Source: Chinchilla lanigera (Eukaryota; Chordata; Mammalia; Rodentia; Chinchillidae). Taken from it: a DNA stretch of 64,000 nt. The notes under the pieces were generated by a model. That model was not told the origin of the DNA. It was given only the letters and a program-made list of their open reading frames with translations, and did no database searches. The stretch is from contig NW_004955423.1 of the NCBI RefSeq assembly GCF_000276665.1, forward strand, positions 2,751,465 through 2,815,464. The letters run 5' to 3'. This document shows, one piece after another, positions 31,590 to 41,622 of the stretch. Made by a program: the position numbers and the translations under genes. Position 1 is the first letter of the stretch, and each line of letters opens with the position of its first letter.

Positions 31590-32135
31590 TATATTAGTTA
31601 TCTATTGCTATGTAACTATACCAGCACATGCTTAGTAGTTTAAAACAGTGCATGTTTATTTTCTCATGGTTTTGTGGGTCAAATGTTTTAGCATAGCTTT
31701 GCTGGGTCCTCTGCAAGGCTGGAATCAAGGCTGCAGAGGCTGAGATTGATTGATTGATTGATTGATTGATTGACACAGGGTCTCACTACGTATTTCAGGC
31801 TGGTCCTGAATTTACTATGTAGCCTGGGCTGGGCTCAAACTCACAGAGATCCTCCTGCCTCAGCCCCTTGCGTTCTGGGATTATAGGCATGTGCCACCAC
31901 ACCTGGCTGAGGGTAAGATCTTATCTGAAAGCTTGACTGTGGAAGGATCCACTTCCAAGTTTATGTAGTTTTTGGCAGGAGTCAGATCTTTGCAAACTAT
32001 CAAGCTGAAACTGTAAGTTTCTTTCCAGCCGGTTGTCAGAGACCACCTCAGTCCTTTGCCATTCCCCTTAGGGCAACTCATGCTATGGCAGCTGGCTTCT
32101 TCACAGGAAGGGTCTGCTAACAAGACCTATGTTTA
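31590..32135 (+). repeat. Ancient mammalian interspersed repeat, split by a B1
   Basis: The left part is 'ttatctattgctatgtaactataccagcacatgcttagtagtttaaaacagtgcatgtttattttctcatggttttgtgggtca'. The right part is 'gatcttatctgaaagcttgactgtggaaggatccacttccaag' and 'ggcaactcatgctatggcagctggcttcttcacagg'. These belong to one well-known ancient repeat whose family name I will not guess. The B1 lies between the halves. Confidence 0.6.
31741..31910 (-). repeat. B1 SINE with (TTGA)n tail, reverse orientation
   Basis: Seven ATTG/TTGA units at about 31745-31773 precede 'cacagggtctcactacgtatttcaggctggtcctgaatttactatgtagcctgggctgggctcaaactcacagagatcctcctgcctcagcc...gtgccaccacacctggct'. The internal duplication (two 'gt/tagcctgggctgg'-type blocks) is the quasi-dimeric B1 form. 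Confidence 0.95.
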
Positions 32136-32499
32136 AGACTTAAAGCTTTATGAAGAATAATCACATATATATAATGCCATGTGTCTTGACATATCTAGAT
32201 CACACTCAAGGGGAGGGATTACACAGAATATGAATGTGGGGGGCAGGGCCACTGCGATCACACTGAGACTTACCACAGAGACTTTATTGGTATGGGAACA
32301 TTTGCCCATGACGCCGGACTCTGGCAAAGTCCAAGTTAAGTGAAGCAGAAATGTGAAGATTGCTGTGGAGATGGTGGGAGGAGGGACCAAAGGGCTTAGG
32401 CAGTGGCGTAAGGAGTGGCTAAGGTAGAAGACTGGAGAACCCAATGGTTTTGCTCCTCGGGAGCATTGGGAGGGTATCTTGTTTCCCCAAGTGATATTT
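32136..32499. other. Possible continuation of a LINE-2 fossil
   Basis: Unrecognised except that it runs into the L2 fossil at about 32500. The open frames here are short and shadow one another. Confidence 0.35.
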
Positions 32500-33160
32500 A
32501 ATGCACCAGAGTGAGAAATGCTGGGATTTTGCTACAGAGGCTATGGCACTAATCCAGGCATCATGACCCTGTGGCTCAGAGGAGGGAGAGATGGGTAGAA
32601 GTGGTAACAAGAGGTGGACTCTGGGATAACAAGATTTTCTGACAGGTTAATGTGTTCTGTGAAGAATTTGAGAATGAAAGGAGCCAAGGATGACACGAAG
32701 GTTTTGGAGCTGAGCAAGTAGAACACAGATACAGGGAGGGGGAGAGCTTAGGCGAGCGGTCCATGCAAGAGATATAAATGAGTTAAACCTATGATAAGTA
32801 GACAATCATGTGATTGGATGACATCTCCTAGGCCCTAGGGAGTATATGTAAAGAAAGGGCCAGAGAAACTGAGCCCCAGAGCATCCCAACATGTGAAGAC
32901 TGAGATGATGAGAGAGCCAGGATCTACCACAGGAATAATGGGGTGGGGGGGTAGAAGAGAGGGAGATCCGTAAGGAAGAAGGGGACTGTGGTGTAACAAG
33001 GAGAAGTAATTAGTGTCATCAGATATCATGAAATTCAGAGCTGGAGTTTTGTGGAGTGGGAAAAAATAGAGGAAAGTGTTAGAGGTGGGGCTGGAAATGG
33101 GGTTGTTGGGTTGGAGAGAAGGTGGGGGATTGGTGAAGAGATTTCTAAATAGGTCTAGGT
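32500..33160 (-). repeat. LINE-2 ORF2-region fossil, reverse orientation
   Basis: 'gctacagaggctatggcactaatccaggc', 'gagccaaggatgacacgaaggttttggagctgagcaag', 'gggccagagaaactgagccccagagcatcccaacatgtgaag' and the purine-rich sequence after it follow the complement of L2 in the same order as in the copy at 29400. The two could be parts of one element or two insertions. Confidence 0.65.
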
Positions 33161-34230
33161 TCTTATGCAGCAGAGGAAGTGAATAGAGAAGAGAGAAAAT
33201 AGTCCTACAGGGATTATAAATTGGACTCCTTCAAATGTCAAGAAACAGGAGGATAAAAGAAAATCCTTGTCAACAATTTCTCCATTGAACTGTGCTTCTT
33301 TGTTTTTGTCCCTCTGAGCTTTGAGGATAGACTTGTGGATACTGACTAGGGTAGGGTTTAAGTTAGATAAAGACAAGATTCAAGTCAAGATTCTGGTCTC
33401 TGGATGCAGCAAAAACCAGAAAGGCAATCCATAAAGAATACTATCATAAAAGGCACATCTTACCCTTTTCACTGATCTACCCACTCATTCAAGGAAGCAA
33501 GCAATCAATCCCTTAAGGCCAGCTTCAGAAGGGCAGAGACCTTCTTTCATTTCCTCTGGCACTCCCAGCATCTAGATGAGGGTGTCTTCATTCACCTCAC
33601 AAGTGAGTGCTGCCTGCTTGGCCATAGCACAGAACGCTTTACAGTAAATCTGTAAGGAAACACACACAGTGTGGGTGGAAAAAAATATTGAATTAGACTG
33701 GTTTAAGTCCTTCTAAGAAGGCATCATGGATGTTTAGGTCTGAAGACTGAGACAAGGCTGTCATGAGGGTGAGAGAGGAAATACTTACTTTCCAGACAAA
33801 GACAAAGACAAGTGTAAATGACATCTGCCAAAAAAATCTTGCTAGTTTTTGGTAAAGTGAATGAAAACCCATAGAGTTACTGGCTGCTGAGAAGAACTGA
33901 GATCGCATCTTACACTTTCCCAAAAAGTGCTCCTTTAAAATAGATGTTAATAAATGTTTCTTAACAAAAAGTGATGTTTACTATGTTTTATCTTCATGTT
34001 ATGGTTTAATATTATAGTTATTAGTTATCTTTTAATTTTAGTATTGACTCTATCAATACATTGAAAATAACTTTTTATGTAGTCATATCCATAGAAAGTT
34101 TTATCTCAGAACGACATGATGACTTATCTCCTAGGACTTTTATAATTTCATATTTACATTTAAATTTTTAACTTCTAAATGTTTTTAGATATGGACTTTT
34201 GTTTCCAATGTCTTTCAATAAAGAATATGT
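33161..34230. other. Unannotated stretch
   Basis: 'agagaccttctttcatttcctctggcactcccagcatctagatg' at 33535-33580 may be a small L2 end. Otherwise no repeat or exon is seen. Confidence 0.4.
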
Positions 34231-34305
34231 GGGGGGCTAGGAATATAAGTCAGTGGTACAGCGCATAGTTCGCATGGACAAGACCCTGCATTCAGTCCCC
34301 ACTGT
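34231..34305 (+). repeat. ID SINE
   Basis: 'gggggctaggaatataagtcagtggtacagcgcatagttcgcatggacaagaccctgcattcagtccccactg' is a diverged ID body. It leads directly into a CA-rich tail. Confidence 0.8.
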
Positions 34306-34335
34306 GTGCATGCATGCACACGTGTGAGTGTGCGT

Positions 34336-34362
34336 GCACACACACACACACACACACACACA
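34336..34362. repeat. (CA)n microsatellite in the ID tail
   Basis: About 13 CA units following 'gtgtgcatgcatgcacacgtgtgagtgtgcgtg'. It probably grew from the ID A-rich tail. Confidence 0.95.
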
Positions 34363-34499
34363 AATGCTTTCTTCATATTCCTTCTTTTATTTCTTGTTAT
34401 GTAAATTCCTGGGCATCTTTAATTTTGTTGTTATTACTACTGTGCATGGAATCTTTTCCATTAGGTCTTACAGTTTGTGGTTACAGATGTTTGTGAAGA

Positions 34500-34545
34500 A
34501 ATACATATATACATATGTATATACATATATATATTTAAATAAAAA
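34500..34545. repeat. TA/CATA-rich simple repeat
   Basis: 'atacatatatacatatgtatatacatatatatattt', an imperfect palindromic AT-rich tract. Confidence 0.85.
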
Positions 34546-34639
34546 TATTGTATTCAGTCACTGGACTGAGGTCTCAGTTCTAGTAGCATTTCAGCTGTTT
34601 TTCCAACAGTTAAAATTGGCAAATAGCATTTTTTAATCC

Positions 34640-34845
34640 ATTCTAATCCAAAAGGCACACCATGGCACATTATTGCTTTGATTGCATTTCTTTAACAACT
34701 CTTGGAAGTGAAAACCTCTTCAGATGTCTATTAGGCATTTGTTTTGTTGCAGTAAACTGCTGCTCATATGCTTTGCTAATTTTTCTATTTGGTATCTGTC
34801 ATGTTTTATATTCATCTGACAAAATTATTTTTAATTCATTTCCAC
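34640..34845 (-). repeat. L1M-type LINE-1 fossil, reverse orientation
   Basis: 'ggcacattattgctttgattgcatttctttaacaactcttggaagtgaaaacctcttcagatgtctattaggcatttgttttg' and 'atgctttgctaatttttctatttggtatctgtc' match the complement of the old L1 3' region. The small open frame at 34662-34850 is a by-product. Confidence 0.75.
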
Positions 34846-34849
34846 TTTA

Positions 34850-35655
34850 AAAATAAATACTTACACATTATTTCTGCCGAGAGAGGCAGAGTCATCAAGT
34901 GTCAAACATGAATGTGAGAATCTAGAAAGAGCAAGAATCAATGGGGCTATGGGCCTGCAAATTGGTTTTTTGTCCCTGGATCCTTAAAATCTTATGGGAG
35001 GTGAATAGATGGCCGGTAAAGCCCACACCTAGAGTGGGGAAGGGGGTACCAAACCTGGGGGCTGCAGGGGGCTCAGCCTGCCGGGCCTCCCCTTTCCTTC
35101 ATGGCTGGTGGTCTCCCTGCCAGGTTTGAAGGGATTATCCAGGATCAATATTTTAAATAGTTGTATTTTTTTCTAACTGGAGTTAAGTTTATAAGCTTTT
35201 TTTACTTACCCACCAAACACCAGAAATAAAAATCTGGAAGAGGGCCAGTTTGACTGGGAGCCAGTACACTTCCTCATAGCTGAGGAGCTTGCCCTTCGTC
35301 CTAGTTGTTTTTCCTGAGTTACTGACTTTTCCTCTCAAAGGCTGAACCCATCCCCCAAGCTCTCAAATTCCTCATCTGATTCAGTCCCCAATGATTCCTA
35401 GAGATCCTGTTTAGCCGCTGACACCTGAGCTGTTGCTGGAGTCTGAGGCCCAAGAGACCTGAGGAACTGCTCTTGCTGGCTCTGCAAGTGCGAAACCATA
35501 AGGAGGCCCTGGGAGTGTGTGTGTATACATGTGAGCATGCCAGGGAGGAGGGGACAGAGCATGCTCGTCCAGTTCCTGTTCTCTACAGGGTGGGGAGAGG
35601 TTTGTTCACGCTAATCCCTAAGTAAGGGCCAGAAATGTGGCGTGCAGGCAGAGTT
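34850..35655. other. Unannotated stretch
   Basis: Moderately GC-rich around 35010-35130. No CpG island, repeat or recognisable exon. Confidence 0.4.
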
Positions 35656-35800
35656 TATCATGTAATGAACATACTGAGCACCACCTGTATAGCAGGCACT
35701 ATTCTAAACACCAGTGAACAAGACACCCCTCCCTCTACTGTGAAACTTACTGCCCAGTGGAAAAGACAGACATGGAACAAATGATTCCACACCACAAATT
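35656..35800 (-). repeat. LINE-2 3' end fossil, reverse orientation
   Basis: 'atcatgtaatgaacatactgagcaccacctgtatagcaggcactattctaaacaccagtgaacaagacacccctccctctactgtgaaacttactgcccagtggaaaagacagac' is a clear complement of the L2 end. Confidence 0.85.
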
Positions 35801-36425
35801 CCATACTTGCAAGTGTGAAAATTCTGCTTAGTCAAGTGGGAACAATTTCATGGCCTGCTTACAAACTCCTTTCCTTTGAATGGATTCAGAGCACCAGCAA
35901 GGAGATCGCCCCAGGAAGTTTTGGTGGCTGGTTCCTTTCTCCTGCTTCCCACACTTAGGGGTGGGACATCCTGAGAAAACAGCCCTTGACGTAAGACCCC
36001 AAGGGAGGGCCAGGGAGAGGCTGGGCAAAGCGCTCTCCTCCCTGCCTGGGAAATCGTTGTTGCGTTCAGTCCTGCCACCCGATTGTCCCAGGTTGGCCTT
36101 TTCAGCGAGCGCTGCGTCAGTTCTTATTGACCCGCACATTTCGGGCTCCTCCCTGTCTCCCTTTTTCATGCTTAGAGCTCATCTTCCAGATGGGTCAGCT
36201 GGCAAGGGTTTGAGACGTGTCTCAGGATTTTGGGATGTGTTCCTGAAGCTCTGGGCTTCATGTGGGGTGAGTCATTGGCTCCGAATTGATTTTTAAAGCA
36301 TATTGGGTCTACACACTAAGGCCCAACAGCTGAGTGAGTATAGGCCATTAAGTCTCTGCAACCAGGCCTGGAGGGGATTAGTCCCCAGTGATGTGTGTGG
36401 TCAGTTGAGTCTGCCTTCTAGGCAT

Positions 36426-36428
<3 letters not shown>
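35801..36428. other. Unannotated stretch
   Basis: Opposing frames at 35828-36296 (113 codons -, 138 codons +) overlap and show no domain. I treat both as chance in moderately GC-rich DNA. Confidence 0.4.

Positions 36429-36470
<42 letters not shown>
36429..36470. repeat. (AC)n microsatellite
   Basis: An uninterrupted 21-unit AC tract after 'ggcattctac'. It generates Thr-His and Val-Cys runs in overlapping chance frames on the two strands. Confidence 0.98.
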
Positions 36471-36472
<2 letters not shown>

Positions 36473-36734
36473 CGCTCCATTTCTCACAATTCTTTTGGAA
36501 AGAGGAGGAAAAGGAGGAGTGCTAGGCACCATTCTGTGCTCCGGGCTCTTTCTTCTTCTCAGCTCTTCCTCCCCTACCTTCAGTTGTACTTGGACTATGA
36601 GACTCAATGCAGCTGGGAACCCTGCCAAGGCAGGCACACTATTGCTCCATCCAAAAGGATGAATTTCTTTCCAGCAACTTGGGGTAGGCAATGAGCTGGT
36701 AAGATCTGGAAATGGGAGGAGAGCGAGCTCTTGC

Positions 36735-36905
36735 CTTGGTGTAGTTAAGAGCACGGATGGCAGGTTCAGACTGCCTGGATTCATATCCTGCCACTGTCAC
36801 CTCCTGGATGAATGGCCTCGGGCACGTATTCTGTGGCTCAGTTTTCTCAGCTATAAACTATGATTAAACATCCAGGTGGCAAGAGTGTTATAAAAATAAG
36901 ATGAG
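36735..36905 (-). repeat. MIR SINE, reverse orientation
   Basis: 'gagcacggatggcaggttcagactgcctggattcatatcctgccactgtcacctcctggatgaatggcctcgggcacgtattctgtggctcagttttctcagctataaactatga' is one of the better preserved MIR complements in the window. Confidence 0.9.
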
Positions 36906-36911
36906 TTAAAA

Positions 36912-37046
36912 CAGCCAGGTGTTGTGGCACATGCCTATAACCCTAGCACTTGGGACGCTGACGCAGGAGGTTTACTCGAGTTCTGAGCATGAGGCCAGCC
37001 TGGGCTACGTAGTGAATTCAAGGCCAGCCTGGACTACCCGGACTCA
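36912..37046 (+). repeat. B1 SINE, quasi-dimeric
   Basis: 'cagccaggtgttgtggcacatgcctataaccctagcacttgggacgctgacgcaggaggtttactcgagttctgagcatgaggccagcctgggctacgtagtgaattcaaggccagcctggactac' contains the internal 29-bp-type duplication (two 'aggccagcctgg.ctac' blocks). The tail merges into a purine repeat. Confidence 0.95.
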
Positions 37047-37160
37047 AAAAAAGAAAAAAAAGAGAGAGAGAGACAGAGAGAGAGACAGACAGACACAGAG
37101 AAACAGAGACAGAGAGATATAGAAGCAGACAGAGAGAGACACAGAGAGACAGAGAGAGTT
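37047..37160 (+). repeat. Purine tract (GA)n/(GACA)n grown from a B1 tail
   Basis: About 110 bases of nearly pure A/G with regular GAGA and GACAGACA units directly after the B1 A-tail. It encodes an Arg/Glu/Asp-rich chance frame end at 37122. Confidence 0.95.
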
Positions 37161-38160
37161 AAAGCATGTACCCATCTTTAAGAAGTCCCTAAGATTTAAG
37201 TATTAGCAACAGTGCTTCTTGTTGCTGGTATCACAGGATTGGGGAGTCTCCTCTTTTCCTAGCTTTTTGCAACTCCAGCCCAGCAATAATGGTTTTTTTA
37301 AATGCATAGTCTCCTCTTTTCTGCCTTTTCTGGCTCAAAATTCCACAGTAGGTACCCTGGCATCTTTTCTTCCATTTCTACCACCCTGATTCAGTAGCAC
37401 CGGGCTGGACTAACTCCCTTGCTCTAGTGTCTTGGTTCCGGTTCACCCAGGTTTGGGTGAGGACTGCACAGGAGAAGCCTAGGTCCTCAAAGAGTTCTGC
37501 GTCACAGAAAATGACAATCCTAATGTACAAGTGCTGCTGTAAAGGTGGCATGGCCTGCTTTGGATACGCAAGGGAGACACCCAAACAAATGCTAAGGATG
37601 TCAGGTTTATGGCAGTCCATGTTGGGTTCTGGTAGGTTAGGAGGATTTGGCCAGGTGAAATGAATGCAGGACACATTGACTGAGAGAGTAGCACACGCAG
37701 ATACCTGGAAAGAGAAAGCTCAGAGCTTGGTGTGGATTCCTTGGCCTCTCCAGAAGTCGGGGTGAGGCCATGGAAACATGGGAGCCACTCTAGTTCTTCC
37801 ACTGATGATCTGAATCTGTCATCTTTACCTATGATCTCTCATTCCCTAATATTCCATCTTAAATATTAGCAAAGATAGATTTAATTTTTATAATTTTCAC
37901 ATGACCTTTATAAAGCCGGGAGGTTCAGTATATGCTCCATAGTGTTACACATATTTTCAGACTTTGGTCAAACACATCAACTACATATGTGTACTCCAGA
38001 TGTCTTATAAAATTATTAACAGAATGAAAGTAGAGGAAGAAAATAGGTATAAATTCACAAAGGCAAAGAATACAGGAGAGGAGACTATAGCAGATGACAA
38101 ATGCCAATAAATCTTTGGGATATGAAAAGCAGAAGAGCAAGCCACATCGCTGAGCAGTGT
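37161..38160. other. Unannotated stretch
   Basis: Overlapping frames of 78-107 codons on both strands at 37378-37802. No domain recognised, no repeat identified. Confidence 0.4.
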
Positions 38161-38917
38161 CTCAGACTGGGTGCCCTGTGAAACTCACCAGAGATACAGC
38201 TCTGAGGCTGGAAAGTTTCTGGGCAGAGCTCTTAGCGACCACGCCCACAGGACTGTGAGAACAGGACTGGGCACAGAAGTGGAGCTGCAATGGAGGCAGC
38301 TAACCTCACAGGAATCTCTTCAGAGTGGCCCCAAATAGAGCAAGGGGCTCAGGCCTTGAGACAGCTTTGGGGAGGCAGTTCCCTCCACTCACGGCCAGTT
38401 CCTGGGGAGGAACCTGGTTGTGAACCTTCATTAGCCAACATTCCCGGCAGCAGGGAAATAAGGGCCTCTACCAAAATGGAGCTATCAGGCTGGTGCACCT
38501 CATTACCTACTACAAGTCAATTTAAAGGAAATGGCTTAGGAATTGGGGTGGCAGGAGCCTCTTGAAAACAAGGGGAGCATGAGGCTGAAAGTAGGAACAC
38601 TGTTTGAAGGGCCCCATCTCCTCCAACCCAGGCAAAGGACTGATGTTTCTTGTGTGGTAAACTTCGACAGGAGGGTTTTCAGTCCCAGGGACACAAGATA
38701 TGGCAAAGGCGTACAGAAGTACTTGAAAATGGAAGAGGCGATGTCTTCCCAAAACAGGGCCAATACCATGTTCTGGATGAGTGTCCAGCCTCACCTCGAC
38801 CCAGGTCACAGAACACTAGCGCAGAGCCTAGGCAGAAATTGGGAGAATTCTCCTCTAGAAGACTGGCTAGAGAAAGAGAAAGGCCCTACTGACACTGAGA
38901 TGTGGGCTCCCAAATTT
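38161..38917 (+). other. Unidentified sequence upstream of a long A-run
   Basis: Two + strand open frames (38290-38565, 91 codons; 38543-38992, 149 codons, ending through the A-run as poly-Lys) overlap in different phases. The segment ends in 'gggctcccaaattt' followed by A23. No SINE or LINE is recognised and no AATAAA is just upstream. A retrocopy of an unknown RNA is possible but unproven. Confidence 0.35.
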
Positions 38918-38940
38918 AAAAAAAAAAAAAAAAAAAAAAA
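38918..38940. repeat. A23 homopolymer
   Basis: An uninterrupted run of about 23 A after 'cccaaattt' and before 'tcaagctagtgacc'. Confidence 0.95.
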
Positions 38941-39181
38941 TCAAGCTAGTGACCTTACTACCTTCCTGAAGGTTACCAAGGAACAAACCTAACCTATCGT
39001 CACTTAGCTTTTAATCAGCTTAATACCTCACTCTCATAGTCAGTCAGCAACGACACTCATATGCTGTACTCAAGGAAAAACTAAATGTGAGACTTACTTT
39101 GAAAAATTTTTGGAGGTATTTTTCTTATAAATTATCTGTTTGTCCTCTTTGTATATTTATCTTATTTATGAATTCATCTTT

Positions 39182-39550
39182 AGGTGCTGTGCTTGAATGT
39201 GTGTCCCAAACTTCTTGTGCTGGAAGGTTAAACCCCAGGGTGACTGTGCTGAGAGGTAGGACATCTAAGAGGTGATTAGGTCAATTGGCTCCACCCTCAT
39301 GAATGGACAGTTATTATAGTGGGATTAGCTCTTATTAGAGAGGGTTTGTTAGAAAACTGCTTTTGACGCCCTCTCATCATGCGATGCCTTCTACCTGCCA
39401 TACTAGTATGCAGCAAGAAGGCCCTCACCAGATTTGGCCCCTTGATCTTGGACTTTCTGGGCTTCAGAATGTGAGCCAAATGAATCTGTTCCTTATAAAT
39501 CACCCAGTCTGTGGATCTCTGATAGCAGCACAAAATGGCCTGAGACATGG
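39182..39550 (+). repeat. MaLR (MST-like) solo LTR
   Basis: Landmarks in order: 'tgcttgaatgtgtgtcccaaacttc', 'ctaagaggtgattaggtcaattggctccaccctcatgaatgg', 'gccctcaccagatttggccccttgatcttggactttctgggcttcagaatgtgagccaaatgaa', 'ccttataaatcacccagtctgtgg' and 'atagcagcacaaaatggcctgagaca'. Solo LTR without internal sequence. Confidence 0.85.
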
Positions 39551-39696
39551 GGCATCCTGATAAATTTAACAAATTTGCAAAAACATGTTTAAAAAATACT
39601 TCATAAAAACTTGTACAGAACTTTAAAAATTGAGTGGTATGACTCTCATCTTAGAAAAAAGAAAACTAAGGCACTGAGAACTAAAGTATCAGGCCA

Positions 39697-39790
39697 TGGG
39701 CCTGGGGATTTAGCTCAGTGGCACAGCTCCTGCCCGGCAAGCGCAAGGTCATAAGTTCAATTCCTGGTACCGGAAGAAAAGACCAAAAAA
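39697..39790 (+). repeat. ID SINE with GGTACCGG end and 13-bp target duplication
   Basis: 'gggcctggggatttagctcagtggcacagctcctgcccggcaagcgcaaggtcataagttcaattcctggtaccgg' is followed by a short A-rich tail. The target duplication 'aagtatcaggcca' is exact at 39684-39696 and 39791-39803. Confidence 0.97.
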
Positions 39791-40026
39791 AAGTATCAGG
39801 CCAGCTCTAGAACCCAGCTGGTAATGAATGAGGGGACAGAAAATCCAGCTTGATCCTCCACCTGTTACAGTGTGTTGTCTCCTCAATTACTCTACCTCTA
39901 ACATTGGCCCCCCAAATCTACATTTCCTGTCCAACCCCCAGATTCAGGAATTATAGAGAGCTACCTTCATTTTCCCACAGTTTGCAGCATTTTTTTTAAG
40001 ACTGGGAATAAATAGCTGAGAGGATT

Positions 40027-40419
40027 TTAAGCCGACTTGAGACCCCTTGTGATTTCATGCTGTAATCCTGGCAATTCCCCCATTAGCACCTTGCAAATCT
40101 CCGTTCCAGTTAGCACAGTGTCCAGCTGCATTTTGCCATTGAAATAATACAAGTTACCGTCAGAAAGATTAGTGGTGCAGCCCTGTCGTGGAATGAGGCC
40201 AAGCTGCTGCTTTTTTTGCAGGAGGAGGAAGTAGAAAGAGTGGAGCAAGCCTTTCAGTGTCAGCCTCTGTGCTTTGAGATCTTGGATTTCTACAAACTCC
40301 TGACCACAGACAGAGGAGGTTGAAAATTCCAGGACTGGAATGGTACATTCTGAGTTCCTCCCACTGTTCCCACCTTGCACCAGTGAGGCAGTGGCTGTGG
40401 GCCACAATGTAGTGGGCAT
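40027..40419 (-). pseudogene. Coding-like minus-strand frame, unidentified (exon or retrocopy fragment)
   Basis: This 130-codon frame has a sequence-like character from about residue 25 to its end: a hydrophobic-basic helix-like piece (LLHSFYFLLLQKKQQLG), then NLSDGNLYYFNGKMQLD and ICKVLMGELPGLQHEI, and stop TAA. The upstream side is closed in frame by a TGA four codons before the ATG at 40419. The two other phases carry shorter overlapping frames. An acceptor-like 'ttgtggcccacag' lies just inside the frame (complement of about 40398-40410). After the stop there is only an A8 run (about 39990) and no AATAAA with a good tail. I do not recognise the protein. A decayed or intact terminal exon, a retrocopy or chance all remain possible. 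Confidence 0.3.
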
Positions 40420-40734
40420 GATTTTCTCTCACCAAGGAAATACGATATCTTTGTCCAGGGTAAGCGTAAGCAATTGTATTTTGTCAACTCTAAATTTCAA
40501 GGCTAATCAAATATCTACCATCCCTTGAAAGGCTCACTGAGGAACTCTATGTTTTTATCTATTAATTTAGTGTTTCCTTTTTCCTTGACAACATGCACAA
40601 CTCAAGCAATAATAGGTCAATCAATGAAATTGTATCAGTGAAGTTGCTGGCAATAGATAGATAATAGGGAGGTTCTGAATTATGGAGAGATAAATAGAGC
40701 TTTAGATTTCTTCAACAATTATAGCAGGAGGGTG

Positions 40735-40980
40735 ATGATAGAGCTAAGTGGTAGAACTTTCAGTACGTACCACACCTTGTATGAAATCTTTACAAATATT
40801 ATCTCATCTTTACCAATATTATCTCCCAACAATCCCTGAGGTAGGTACCGCTATTCTAATTTGACACAAGAAGAGATTGAGAGTCATAGTGGTAAAATTG
40901 CTTGCTCAAAGTCATCAGGTAGACTTCTTGGGACTAGAGCAAGCTATGTCATCCAAGAATCTGGAAATCTTGTTTCTATA
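40735..40980 (+). repeat. MIR SINE
   Basis: 'cacaccttgtatgaaatctttacaaatattatctcatc...aacaatccctgaggtaggtaccgctattctaatttgacacaagaagagattgagagtcatagtggtaaaattgcttgctcaaagtcatcaggtag' preserves the full MIR core, with a partial local duplication (ttaccaatattatctc). Confidence 0.9.
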
Positions 40981-41324
40981 TAAGCTCCAAGAATGCTTTG
41001 AAGGTTGTATGCTCTGCCTCTGAAATAATGTGTCCTCTAAAAATATTAGCCAACTCAAAGAGAACACACTCCACGCTGCCTTGGCAGGGTACAGAGAGAG
41101 ACAGCTATGTGATCTGCAAACCAGGAGATCTGAAAGCTACATTAAGATGACCTTCCAAATGCCTTTGAACATTCTGGTCAAATTTAGAACTTTTTGGATA
41201 ATTGTCATATTATTGTCTTTTCTTTGTTTTAGAAGAATGAAAACACCTATTGAAAATAATGATTGTTATGTTTATTACAGATCTATTTAAGAGTAGGAAA
41301 AGTTAATTACTGAATGATCAGTGA

Positions 41325-41395
41325 AAGGATTACATAAATAAATTATGGAAATGCATATAATGGGGTACTTATCAGCCATTAAAAAATCAAATTAT
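41325..41395 (+). repeat. LINE-1 3' scrap
   Basis: 'acataaataaattatggaaatgcatataatggggtacttatcagccattaaaaa' matches the L1 end wording '...aaattatggtacatccatacaatggaatactatgcagccattaaaaa'. Confidence 0.75.
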
Positions 41396-41397
41396 AA

Positions 41398-41462
41398 AGG
41401 CTCGTAGAGTACTTGCTTAGCATGCATATGGCCCTGGGTTCAAGCCCCAGCACTGAAAAAAG
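41398..41462 (+). repeat. 5'-truncated ID SINE
   Basis: 'aggctcgtagagtacttgcttagcatgcatatggccctgggttcaagccccagcactgaaaaaag'. The A-box half is missing. Confidence 0.8.
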
Positions 41463-41555
41463 AAGTCAAGTTTTATAAGGAGCCTGTTAATACTCCTGTG
41501 TCTTAGGCATGTAATAAATTGTATATGTTCTTTTTCTCATTTAAAAATAAAAAAA

Positions 41556-41622
41556 ACAGGCAAGCATGGCAGCGCATGCCTATGTCCCAGCTCCCACCCT
41601 TAGGCCTAGCTTTAAGGACTGA
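41556..41622 (+). repeat. B1 5' fragment
   Basis: 'caggcaagcatggcagcgcatgcctatgtcccagctccc' resembles the first third of a B1. Confidence 0.5.

Noticed and set aside
35880..36200. Possible CpG-island promoter
   Set aside because: Only scattered CpGs and no sustained GC/CpG enrichment; no exon follows.
35828..36296. 113-codon (-) and 138-codon (+) frames
   Set aside because: Mutually overlapping, no domain, moderate GC; chance is sufficient.
36303..36784. Opposing 119- and 127-codon frames
   Set aside because: Both are extended by the (AC)n microsatellite and lie on opposite strands of the same DNA.
38543..38992. 149-codon + strand open frame with poly-Lys end
   Set aside because: The Lys run is the A23 homopolymer and the frame overlaps another in a different phase; not a supported gene.
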